Below are positions 44,791-51,834 of a stretch of DNA of 64,000 nucleotides, piece after piece (positions within the stretch are counted from its first letter, which is position 1; each line of letters begins with the position of its first letter). This stretch comes from Pirellulales bacterium (GTDB lineage: Bacteria > Planctomycetota > Planctomycetia > Pirellulales > Lacipirellulaceae), in NCBI GenBank assembly GCA_022841705.1, contig JALHQZ010000001.1, positions 1,426,001 to 1,490,000 on the forward strand, in the 5' to 3' direction. The notes under the pieces were generated by a model that saw only the letters and a list, made by a program, of their open reading frames with translations, had not been told where the DNA came from and did no database searches. The position numbers and the translations under genes are program-made.

Positions 44791-45048
44791 ATGATCGCCA
44801 TGACTACCCTTAAATCGAGCCAACTGCGGAGCGGGATGGCCGAAGCACTGGATTCAGTCTTCTCTGCCGGAGAGCGCATCGCCATAAGCCGGCGCGGCAA
44901 ACTTGTGGCGGTTCTGGTTCCGGTTGAAGACCTCGCACTACTCGAAGCGGTTGAAAACAAGCTCGATCGGTCGCACGCCAAGAAGGCGCTCAAGGAGCGT
45001 GGGTCTGTGCCGTGGGCGAGCGTGAAGAAGGCGCTGAAGCTCAAGTGA
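44791..45048 (+). CDS. Orphan Phd/YefM-type antitoxin
   Basis: An 85-residue protein (or 82 from the ATG at 44800) with the Phd/YefM fold: MTTLKSSQLRSGMAEALDSV, SAGERIAISRRGKLVAVLVP and EDLALLEAVENKLD. Such antitoxins bind DNA and a partner toxin. No toxin ORF follows; the next 360 bases hold only repeats. It may be a solitary regulator or a remnant of a TA pair. Confidence 0.75.
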   Translation: MIAMTTLKSSQLRSGMAEALDSVFSAGERIAISRRGKLVAVLVPVEDLALLEAVENKLDRSHAKKALKERGSVPWASVKKALKLK

Positions 45049-45050
45049 AT

Positions 45051-45264
45051 CCTGAAGGGATTCCATCACTCAGCCCGGGGTTGCGAGCGGAGCGAGCTAC
45101 CCCGGGTGTGGGCAGGGCGAATCAGCCCAACTCTGAAGGAGTTGCATCAGGGCGCCAACGTTGATTCGACCCCTTCAGGGTCGATTGTTCGCGCTGGTCG
45201 ATGCTACCCGGGGTAGGCCGCTGAGGGCGGCCAACCCCGGGCTGAGTGATTCAATCCCTTCAGG
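45051..45264. repeat. MITE-like element with 33-bp inverted ends
   Basis: The arms at 45051-45083 and 45232-45264 match at 31 of 33 (CCTGAAGGGATT...CAGCCCGGGGTTG). Inside are two smaller palindromes with CTACCCCGGG and CCCTTCAGGG words. There is no ORF inside the 214 bp. Confidence 0.8.
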
Positions 45265-45358
45265 AAATTATTGGGAGCGAGATCGTTTTCGAAGTAGGAT
45301 GGGTTTGCGGCGTGAGCCGAAACCCATCATGTGGTGGATAGTCGCTCGGCGGCGCCAA

Positions 45359-45392
45359 ATGGGTTACCGCTCGCGCGGATAACCCATCCTAC
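45359..45392. repeat. 34-bp direct repeat, left copy
   Basis: ATGGGTTACCGCT, then a variable base, then GCGCGGATAACCCATCCTAC; it can fold on itself (ATGGGTTA / TAACCCAT). It lies just upstream of the DUF3891 gene, with a partner at 46199. Confidence 0.8.
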
Positions 45393-45409
45393 TTTATGCG
45401 AGAGTTCGA

Positions 45410-46147
45410 ATGATTGTTCGACTCACGGCCGCTGGTTGGGAAATCATCTACCAAGGCGCGCACGCGCTTCTGGCGGGGAAACTGGCGGCGAAGGTGCAGG
45501 GGATATTTGCCATCGAGCGCTGGACCGAGACGCTCTCGGCGATCGTGGACCACGATGATCTGAAGGAATCGTTTGGCGACAACGTGTACTTGACTGAGTT
45601 GGGGGCCCCGAAGGATTTTACGCTGTTCAAGATGACGGCGCGGGAACGCGTTGCGGAGGCGAAGCGGCGGATTGAGAGTGGGCATCGCAAGCATCGGTGG
45701 ATCGGGTTGTTGGCTTCGCGGCATGTTGAAGCGCTGTACTGTAAGGAATCTGTTTCGGCGGCGCTCGATCGGCTGGTGGCGAGCGAACGCGAGCGCCGCA
45801 CTACGGTGCTGCGGGAACTCAAAGCGTCCGCCACGCAGTTGGAGGCGGCTTACGATCTGATGGAGTGGTGTGACCGGGCGTCGCTGCTGCTGTGCCAGAA
45901 CGCGATTCCGGCAATGAACCGGCGCATCGAGATCATCACGCTGCTCGATGGCCGACGGTTTGAATTGTGGCAGCGGGATGATGGGACGCTGGGCATCGAC
46001 CCGTGGCCTGCGAGCGAAGAGAGTTTTGAAGTTGGCGTTGAAGTCCGCACCGTGGCGCAGTTGGCGTTTAAGAGCGACCGGGAGTTGGAGCAGGCGCTCA
46101 ACAAGGCGGTGGTTGAGGATCGGCGGTGGCGGTTCGCCAGATCGTAG
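45410..46147 (+). CDS. DUF3891 family protein
   Basis: A 245-residue soluble protein. The N-terminus MIVRLTAAGWEIIYQGAHAL is the DUF3891 opening (a conserved Q-x-x-HA near residue 18), and WCDRASLLLCQNAIPAM in the C-terminal half is also typical. The biochemical role is not established. It lies between two near-identical 34-bp repeats (45359 and 46199), so it looks like a small repeat-flanked cassette. The start at 45410 has the ATG. Confidence 0.8.
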   Translation: MIVRLTAAGWEIIYQGAHALLAGKLAAKVQGIFAIERWTETLSAIVDHDDLKESFGDNVYLTELGAPKDFTLFKMTARERVAEAKRRIESGHRKHRWIGLLASRHVEALYCKESVSAALDRLVASERERRTTVLRELKASATQLEAAYDLMEWCDRASLLLCQNAIPAMNRRIEIITLLDGRRFELWQRDDGTLGIDPWPASEESFEVGVEVRTVAQLAFKSDRELEQALNKAVVEDRRWRFARS

Positions 46148-46198
46148 CGCGGGTGCCACTGGCGTGTCGCCAGTGGCACGCGAAGAACGGCAACGCTG

Positions 46199-46232
46199 AT
46201 GGGTTACCGCTGGCGCGGATAACCCATCCTAC
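46199..46232. repeat. 34-bp direct repeat, right copy
   Basis: Identical to the copy at 45359-45392 except for one base in 34. It lies 51 bp past the DUF3891 stop and three bases before the stop of the small membrane protein (minus strand). Confidence 0.8.
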
Positions 46233-46234
46233 GA

Positions 46235-46450
46235 TCAGCGCGCGGACAGCGCCCGGCGGCCGCGGCGGGTGTGCGAGCGGGGCAGCTCGCGGGGTGAAAC
46301 GTCGGCGGCGTCGAAGCGCAAGTTTGCTGAGAGTTGCCGGCGGGTGCGGCGGACCTCGAACAGGCGGTCGCTGATGATCACCAGCGCCAGGAAGCCCCAG
46401 ACCAGCGCGAAGCCGACGCCGAGGGCGGTTTCAATCAAATAGAATGGCAT
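46235..46450 (-). CDS. Small single-helix membrane protein
   Basis: A 71-residue protein from ATG 46450: MPFYLIETALGVGFALVWGF and the rest of one long hydrophobic helix, followed by a basic tail (RLFEVRRTRRQL). No family is recognised. The start is chosen because the longer frame to 46504 adds 18 residues of unlike composition. The function is unknown. Confidence 0.5.
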   Translation of the reverse strand: MPFYLIETALGVGFALVWGFLALVIISDRLFEVRRTRRQLSANLRFDAADVSPRELPRSHTRRGRRALSAR

Positions 46451-46826
46451 GGGCGGATTCCCTAGTACTGCGGGCGAAGAGTCCGTGCCCTGGGAATGGC
46501 GCATCCGTGCCTCTTCTTTCTTCGGCCGGCAGTGCGGTTTCGGCTTAGTTTTCGGCGGGGCGGCGGCGTGACCAGCACGGGTGGTTTATCCGGCCCCTGG
46601 GACAGGCTTGCTAGGCTGTCGGACGCACCGGTTGAGTTTCCACTGGTGAAAAGGCCGGGTACCCACTTCACGACAGAATAGAAAGTCTGTCCCACGGCAA
46701 AAAACCTACAAGAATTCTGCTAGCAACTACTGGTTTGTAGCCACTTGTTCTGCTACTTTTATGCTTTGAGTAACTGTACTGGTGAACACTAATTGCCTGG
46801 GCCGGTGTTGGGAAAAGGGGGAGAAA
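46451..46826. other. Non-coding gap with repeat words
   Basis: No supported gene in 376 bases. The GACAGGCTTGCTAGGCTGTC word (46602-46621) relates to the purD/DUF1573 repeat, and a TTTGTAGCCAC motif at 46734-46744 recalls the copies at 20971 and 37243. The upstream part presumably holds the divergent promoter. Confidence 0.5.
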
Positions 46827-47180
46827 ATGTTGTCGTTGGAAAAGATTGTCGAAGTGCAGCGGATGCTCGATGCGGGGGACTTATCGCATCGGGCGATTGC
46901 GAAGCTCGCCGGGGTGAGTCGGCAAACAGTGGATCACTTGGCGGCGGGGCGCCGCAGGCTCACTGAGCGGTTGGAGGGTGAGGAAATGGAGGCTTCGCGG
47001 CCGAGCTCGCGCTGCCCGACGTGCGGCGGGCGGGTGTTCGAACCGTGCGTGTACTGCCGGACGATTGCGTACCTGGTGGAGCTGCGCAAAGAGCAGGATC
47101 GGAATAATCGGCCCGCGGCGACGCCGCCTCGGAAGCGGCCGCGGCCGGAAAACCGGCCGATTGAACGCCGGGCGGCTTAG
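46827..47180 (+). CDS. Helix-turn-helix plus zinc-ribbon regulator-like protein
   Basis: A 117-residue protein from ATG 46827, preceded by a strong GGGGGAG ribosome-binding site. A helix-turn-helix (about 12-45: AIAKLAGVSRQTVDHLAAGR) is followed by a Cys4 knuckle, CPTCGGRVFEPCVYC, and a basic tail. This domain pairing suggests a DNA-binding regulator, but no named family is recognised. A clear terminator hairpin follows (47282-47328). Citrate synthase is the next gene. Confidence 0.7.
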   Translation: MLSLEKIVEVQRMLDAGDLSHRAIAKLAGVSRQTVDHLAAGRRRLTERLEGEEMEASRPSSRCPTCGGRVFEPCVYCRTIAYLVELRKEQDRNNRPAATPPRKRPRPENRPIERRAA

Positions 47181-47488
47181 TTTCCGCTTGGCTCCGCTTT
47201 TCTGTGGCGTTTTCCCGCAAACCGGTTGCCGTGCGCCCATTCGCAAGGCATATGTATGTGCCACGCCACTTGGCATTTTGTAACGACGCGTCTGTTGGAG
47301 TCATCCGGCGGACGCGTCGTTCGTTTTTGTCCCCAGTCTTCTTGGTCATGTGGGCCAATTGTAGGGCTGCGGAGGGGCCGGTAGACTTGCTGGAGTGGAG
47401 TTTCGGCGGGTTTTATCGGCCGAAAACGTCCGATTCATGCACTATCCCGACCAAGCGTTCGCGCGCGACATTTTTTAAGGAGCACTCG
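47181..47488. other. Gap before citrate synthase
   Basis: Holds the terminator of the preceding gene (47282-47328) and then about 160 bp that must carry the gltA promoter; no clear -10/-35 was found. The gltA ribosome-binding site AAGGAG is at 47477-47482. Confidence 0.5.
47282..47328 (+). terminator. Intrinsic terminator after the HTH/zinc-ribbon gene
   Basis: AACGACGCGTC (47282-47292) pairs perfectly with GACGCGTCGTT (47311-47321) around an 18-nt loop and is followed by CGTTTTT. Confidence 0.8.
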
Positions 47489-48778
47489 ATGGCACTCGGC
47501 GCCAAACTGAAAATCGGCGACCACGAGGTCGAGCTGCCCGTGGTGGTCGGCACCGAGGACGAAGTTGGCGTGGATGTCTCGGCGCTGCGCTCCAGCACGG
47601 GAGCGATTACGCTCGACGAGGGGTTCGTCAACACCGGCTCTACGACCAGCGCGATCACCTATCTCGATGGCGAGAAGGGAATCCTGCGGTACCGCGGCTA
47701 CCCGGTCGAACAGCTCGCGGCCAATTGCAGCTTCCTGGAAGTTTCGTACTTGCTGATTCACGGCGAGCTGCCCACCGCCGCACAACTGGCCGAGTACCAA
47801 GACTTGATTCGCCAGCACACGATGGTGCACGAATCGATCCGCAAGTTTTTCGACGGCTTCATGCCGGGCGCCCACCCGATGGCGATTTTAAGCGCTGTCG
47901 TGGGAGCGCTCGCCTCGTTCTACCCCGATTCGCTGGACGTAAACGACCCCTTTCAGGTGCATGTCTCCGCCGTGCGGCTGTTGGCCAAGACCCCCACGAT
48001 TGCGGCATACGCCCATAAGGAGTCGATCGGCCAACCACTGGTGTACCCCAAGAACAAGCTGGAATACTGCGCCAACTTCTTGCACATGATGTTCTCCGTT
48101 CCGGCGGAAGAATATGAAGTTGACCCGGATGACGCCGAGGCGCTGAACTTGCTCTTGATCGTGCACGCCGATCACGAACAGAACTGCAGCACCAGTACCG
48201 TGCGAATGGTCGGTTCGAGCGATGCCAACCTGTTCGCTTCGATTTCGGCCGGCATCGCGGCGCTCTCCGGCCCGCTGCACGGCGGGGCGAATGAAGCATG
48301 CGTGAACATGCTCGAGCGCATCCGCAAGGATGGCAGCAATGTCTCCAAGTACGTGGACATGGCCAAGGACAAGGCGAACAACTTCCGCCTGATGGGTTTT
48401 GGCCACCGCGTGTACAAGAACTACGACCCGCGGGCCAAGATCATCAAGGCGGCGTGCGACAAGCTGCTGTCGAAGGGGAAGGTGAACGACCCCATTTTCG
48501 AGATCGCCCAGAAGCTGGAAGAGGTGGCGCTCACCGATGGCTACTTCGTCGAGCGGAAACTCTATCCGAACGTCGACTTCTATTCGGGGGTCATCTATCG
48601 GGCGCTGGGCATCCCGATTGAAATGTTCACCGTGCTCTTCGCGATGGGCCGGATGCCGGGGTGGATCGCCCACTGGTTGGAAATGCGGAAGAGCCCCGGC
48701 AAGAAGATCAACCGCCCCCGGCAGATTTACACGGGGCCGACGGAGCGGGAATTTGTGCCGCTGGCGAAACGGAAGTAG
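47489..48778 (+). CDS. gltA: Citrate synthase
   Basis: Condenses oxaloacetate and acetyl-CoA to citrate, entering the TCA cycle. The 429-residue length and motifs match the bacterial hexameric (type II, GltA) form: HADHEQNCSTSTVRMVGSS, GPLHGGANEA and MGFGHRVYKNYDPRA, which hold the active-site His residues, with a C-terminal FPNVDF-like YPNVDFYSG. The ATG at 47489 is chosen because AAGGAG lies seven bases upstream; the longer frame from 47204 reads through the terminator. It is followed after 9 nt by the DUF433 gene. Confidence 0.95.
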   Translation: MALGAKLKIGDHEVELPVVVGTEDEVGVDVSALRSSTGAITLDEGFVNTGSTTSAITYLDGEKGILRYRGYPVEQLAANCSFLEVSYLLIHGELPTAAQLAEYQDLIRQHTMVHESIRKFFDGFMPGAHPMAILSAVVGALASFYPDSLDVNDPFQVHVSAVRLLAKTPTIAAYAHKESIGQPLVYPKNKLEYCANFLHMMFSVPAEEYEVDPDDAEALNLLLIVHADHEQNCSTSTVRMVGSSDANLFASISAGIAALSGPLHGGANEACVNMLERIRKDGSNVSKYVDMAKDKANNFRLMGFGHRVYKNYDPRAKIIKAACDKLLSKGKVNDPIFEIAQKLEEVALTDGYFVERKLYPNVDFYSGVIYRALGIPIEMFTVLFAMGRMPGWIAHWLEMRKSPGKKINRPRQIYTGPTEREFVPLAKRK

Positions 48779-48787
48779 GGCACGAAG

Positions 48788-48982
48788 ATGGACTGGCAAG
48801 ATCGCATTACAGTTAATCCTGAAGTGCTGGTTGGCAAACCGGTGATCCGCGGTACGCGTCTGGCGGTGGAGTTCATCGTGGAGCTGCTGGCAAACGATTG
48901 GTCGGAGGCCGAGATTCTGGCGAACTATCCGGGGATTGAGCACGCGGATATCCGCGCGTGCCTCGCTCATGCCTCTTACTAA
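48788..48982 (+). CDS. DUF433 protein, truncated antitoxin-like
   Basis: A 64-residue DUF433 protein: ITVNPEVLVGKPVIRGTRLA, then LANDWSEAEILANYPGIEHAD. Family members are usually about 74-80 residues and act as antitoxins next to a PIN-like (DUF5615) toxin. Here the C-terminus ends abruptly at CLAHASY and no toxin follows; the next gene is a zinc-ribbon protein. It is probably a leftover of a TA pair, or a free-standing regulator. The ATG at 48788 lies right behind gltA. Confidence 0.65.
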   Translation: MDWQDRITVNPEVLVGKPVIRGTRLAVEFIVELLANDWSEAEILANYPGIEHADIRACLAHASY

Positions 48983-49017
48983 ACTTCGACCGTCACCTTA
49001 GTTTGGCGTTCAATCGA

Positions 49018-49401
49018 ATGGCCAAGAACCGACGCAGACCGCCGACCTACGAACTCGACATCAACTCGCTCGTTGATCAGTTCTGGGATGAGCGCTCAAT
49101 TAGCAGATTGCATTACATCCACCTCATTGAGCGGATGCCCCGTGACGCGATTCCGGCCAATCTGCGACTTCTTCCTGACCAATCGTGCCTTTCGCCTAAG
49201 CTATGGTACGAGGATCAGGACTACACCTGTTGCGATTGCGGTGAAGCGTGCGTTTGGACAGCCCGGCAGCAACAGTGGTGGCATGAAGTGGCCAAGGGCA
49301 CAATCTATTCCGAAGCGAAGCGATGCCCCAAATGCCGCGCGATCGTGAAAGAGAAACATGGCGGCACGCCGCGCCGCTCGCACCAAGATCGGCAAAATTA
49401 G
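49018..49401 (+). CDS. Zinc-ribbon domain protein
   Basis: A 127-residue protein whose C-terminal half contains YTCCDCGEACVWTARQQQWW, then CPKCRAIV: two CxxC pairs of the probable zinc-ribbon (zf-trcl-like) type. The N-terminal half is basic and hydrophilic. The function is unknown. The ATG at 49018 is chosen because the frame upstream overlaps the DUF433 gene. A hairpin terminator follows the stop by one base. Confidence 0.7.
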   Translation: MAKNRRRPPTYELDINSLVDQFWDERSISRLHYIHLIERMPRDAIPANLRLLPDQSCLSPKLWYEDQDYTCCDCGEACVWTARQQQWWHEVAKGTIYSEAKRCPKCRAIVKEKHGGTPRRSHQDRQN

Positions 49402-49402
49402 C

Positions 49403-49442
49403 CGGCTGCCCGTTTTTTCAGTTAATCGGGCAGCCGTGTTTT
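49403..49442 (+). terminator. Hairpin terminator after the zinc-ribbon gene
   Basis: CGGCTGCCCG (49403-49412) and CGGGCAGCCG (49427-49436) form a perfect 10-bp stem; TGTTTT follows. The loop itself contains six Ts. Confidence 0.65.
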
Positions 49443-49454
49443 GTGGATCGCGCT

Positions 49455-49479
49455 AAAAAACGGCGGCGGAACGCCGCCG
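49455..49479 (-). terminator. Intrinsic terminator after fhcC
   Basis: On the minus strand CGGCGGCG and CGCCGCCG (49461-49479) form an 8-bp GC stem with a three-base loop followed by TTTTTT (49455-49460), two bases after the fhcC stop. Confidence 0.85.
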
Positions 49480-49480
49480 G

Positions 49481-50269
49481 CTAACAAGTCCACGCTTCCG
49501 CGCGCCCGGCGTTGTACAATGTGACCTTGCACGGAGGCGAACCAATTGGAAAACTGTGCCGCTTCATTTCCGCGAGCAACAGCGGCAGGGCAGGGGGGGT
49601 TATGCGGCACGCGGGCATGAACGTCGGGGGCAGTACCGCCAGCGAATCGCCCAGCAGCGCGAGCGTGCCGCGGCGCATTTCAACGCCGGGATTGGGGCCG
49701 CACGGACCGAAGACCACCAGCGAACCGGCGAGCATCCGGTAGGCGGCGAGTTCGCCGCAGGCGCCGCCGATGGCCACCAAGCCGCGGCGCATCGCGGCGG
49801 CGGTTTGCTGGCCGGCGCTGCCGTGAATGAGCAGCACGCCGCCCCTCATGCCGCGCGGGGCGCCGGGGAGGGCGGCGCCAGCGCCATCGCCCGCATTACC
49901 GGTGACTTCCAGCAGGCCGCCGCGCAGCTCGGCTCCGAGCCAATCGCCGGCGTCACCGCGCACGCGCAGCACGCCGCCGCGCATCCGCCAGCCGCAGCGA
50001 TTGCCGATGGAGCCCTCGACTTCGATTTCCCCCGCCGAGAGTTCGCTGCCTAAGCCGTGAACGTGAGACATCGGTCCGCTGAATCGCCAGACGCCGCTGT
50101 TCTCGCCGGAGAGTTTGAACAGCTCGCCCACTTCGTTCGGCTGATTGCCCTGCGGCAGTTTCAAACGGCGAATGTCGTCCAGCTTCGCGCCGACGAACCG
50201 GTCGGGCCGCAGCTCACCGGCTTCCACTGGCAGCGTTGTGGTCAGTTGTGATTCGAAGCAGAGGGGCAT
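49481..50269 (-). CDS. fhcC: Formylmethanofuran dehydrogenase-like subunit C (FhcC)
   Basis: A 262-residue protein whose middle consists of GxxGxxxG-type right-handed beta-helix repeats (EIEVEGSIGNRCGWRMRGG, DAGDWLGAELRGG, NAGDGAGAALPG), the FwdC/FhcC and GltS C-terminal fold. It forms part of the formyltransferase/hydrolase complex with FhcB (39.2-40.4 kb). The ATG at 50269 (MPLCFESQLTTTLP) is chosen because the longer frame is antisense to mobA. It is divergent from mobA by 48 bp, and a strong terminator follows. Confidence 0.85.
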   Translation of the reverse strand: MPLCFESQLTTTLPVEAGELRPDRFVGAKLDDIRRLKLPQGNQPNEVGELFKLSGENSGVWRFSGPMSHVHGLGSELSAGEIEVEGSIGNRCGWRMRGGVLRVRGDAGDWLGAELRGGLLEVTGNAGDGAGAALPGAPRGMRGGVLLIHGSAGQQTAAAMRRGLVAIGGACGELAAYRMLAGSLVVFGPCGPNPGVEMRRGTLALLGDSLAVLPPTFMPACRITPPALPLLLAEMKRHSFPIGSPPCKVTLYNAGRAEAWTC

Positions 50270-50317
50270 AGTGCAATCGGTTGGCGATTCGTGTTCTCTG
50301 CGTTTAACATAGCGGGG

Positions 50318-50941
50318 ATGCAAGACGTGGCAACAGGGCTCGGCGCTGTCGTACTGTGTGGCGGCCGCAGCGCGCGGATGGGCGTCGATAAAGCGAATCT
50401 CGAGTTTCGCGGCCGAACGCTGCTGCAAACAGTGCTGAGTCGGCTGGCGCCCGTGATTGATCCGTGCAACACGGTCGTCGTCGCCGCCGCAGAACAAGTG
50501 CTCCCGACGTTGCCGCAAGGCGTGCTCGTGGTTCGCGATGAGCGGCCGAATGCCGGCCCGTTGGCGGCGCTGGCCACCGGCCTCGCGGCGCTACCATCGC
50601 AGGTGAATTTCGCCGTCGTCGTGGCGTGCGATACGCCGTTCCTCTCCGCGCCGCTGCTAAAAGCACTGGTCGAACGTGCGGAAGATTTCGAGGCTGTCGT
50701 TCCTATCGTCGAGGGCCGCTGGCAACCGCTCATGGCGGCGTACCAGCGGGAACTTCAGGGAGTGATTGGGGAATTGCTCGCGGCCGGCAATACGAGCCTG
50801 CACGCGCTGCTCGAACGAGCTAAAACCAAAACTGTCCACGAGAGTTTGCTGCGAGAGTTTGATCCGCAGCTGCTCAGCTTTCGCGGCTGCAATACGTCAG
50901 CTGAGTATCGCTTGCTAGTCACTAGGGCAGACAACAGCTAG
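50318..50941 (+). CDS. mobA: Molybdenum cofactor guanylyltransferase (MobA-like)
   Basis: A 207-residue nucleotidyltransferase: AVVLCGGRSARMGVDKANLE is the GTP-binding loop, followed by DERPNAGPLAAL and ACDTPFLSAPLL. MobA attaches GMP to molybdopterin to give the guanine dinucleotide cofactor used by formyl-methanofuran-dehydrogenase-type enzymes, consistent with the divergent fhcC. The ATG at 50318 (MQDVATGLGAVVL) is used; 50291 is possible. The stop overlaps that of the receiver-PilZ gene by CTA (50938-50941 in all). Confidence 0.88.
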   Translation: MQDVATGLGAVVLCGGRSARMGVDKANLEFRGRTLLQTVLSRLAPVIDPCNTVVVAAAEQVLPTLPQGVLVVRDERPNAGPLAALATGLAALPSQVNFAVVVACDTPFLSAPLLKALVERAEDFEAVVPIVEGRWQPLMAAYQRELQGVIGELLAAGNTSLHALLERAKTKTVHESLLREFDPQLLSFRGCNTSAEYRLLVTRADNS

Positions 50942-51813
50942 TCCGCCAACACAAACTGCACGCCGATTTCGTAAAAGCGGCTGAGTGGTTCGCAGCGCAC
51001 CATGCGGCCGAAAATTTGCAACCGCTCGCGCGGCAACCGTTCGGCATTCCAATTGAGCGCCAGATACTCGGAGGAAATGGCCCGGCTATGGATGATTCGC
51101 ATGCCACTGGCGGAAATGTCTCGCATGTACACCCGGGCCGGTTCGCCGGTCGGCTCGAACTTGGGATTGACGGGGACAATGTTCACCAGCGTCGTGCAGG
51201 CCACACGTTGCGCGCGGCGCTGCCGAGCTTCGGGCGTGGCGGTCTCGAGACCTTGGGCCTCGTTGAACTCCAGTCGCTTGATGAATTCGGTGATCGCGGA
51301 GGGAGGCTCCGCCACTTGGTGGATGGTCGAGAACGCCGTCTCTAAACGTTCGGCAAAGAGCGGGCCCAGCCCGGACACTTGCGATTCGATCTCTTCCAGG
51401 CGCTGGTCGTCAGTTTTGCCCGACTTGAGATCTCGCCACTTGTCACGTTCAAAAATCGCTTGAATTTTGGTCGCCAGCACGTCGTACGGCACCGGCTTGT
51501 GGATGATGTCCGCCACACCGCGGGAAAGCAAATCTTTCACCAGCCGGCCATCGGCGATACCGGTCAGCACGACGACTTGGGGGGGGTGCGGTTGAGCGAG
51601 CACCGCCGCGCACAGCGCGTGGCCATGGGTGACCGGCATCCGTAGATCGGTGACGAGAAGATCGTACTTGCGCGCGGCCAGCAATTGCAGCGCTTCCTCG
51701 CCGTTGGCCGCCTTGTCGCACCAGAAGTTCAGCCGACCAAGCGCGCGGCAGGTTAAGTCCCGCACTTGCGGTTCATCGTCCACAACCAGGGTGTGATAAG
51801 TGTCTTGCGACAT
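50938..51813 (-). CDS. Response regulator receiver with PilZ domain
   Basis: A 291-residue protein. The receiver domain is at about 8-125: Asp12/Asp13 in VVDDEP, phospho-acceptor Asp56 in LVTDLRMP, and IHKPV. A helical linker leads to a C-terminal PilZ-like domain (about 190-285) with RRAQRVACTTLVNIVPV and DISASGMRIIHSR. PilZ domains bind cyclic di-GMP, but the usual RxxxR...DxSxxG motif is only partly matched. The start is at 51813. It sits next to the hybrid kinase gene on the same strand, a likely partner. Confidence 0.85.
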   Translation of the reverse strand: MSQDTYHTLVVDDEPQVRDLTCRALGRLNFWCDKAANGEEALQLLAARKYDLLVTDLRMPVTHGHALCAAVLAQPHPPQVVVLTGIADGRLVKDLLSRGVADIIHKPVPYDVLATKIQAIFERDKWRDLKSGKTDDQRLEEIESQVSGLGPLFAERLETAFSTIHQVAEPPSAITEFIKRLEFNEAQGLETATPEARQRRAQRVACTTLVNIVPVNPKFEPTGEPARVYMRDISASGMRIIHSRAISSEYLALNWNAERLPRERLQIFGRMVRCEPLSRFYEIGVQFVLAD

Positions 51814-51834
51814 GCGCGGCCAAGCCGAAATCTG

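Larger units (their letters stand above)
45049..45409. other. Repeat-filled gap before the DUF3891 gene
   Basis: The gap holds a 33-bp inverted-repeat element (45051-45264) and a second hairpin with ATGGGTT words (about 45296-45392). No gene is seen. Confidence 0.7.
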
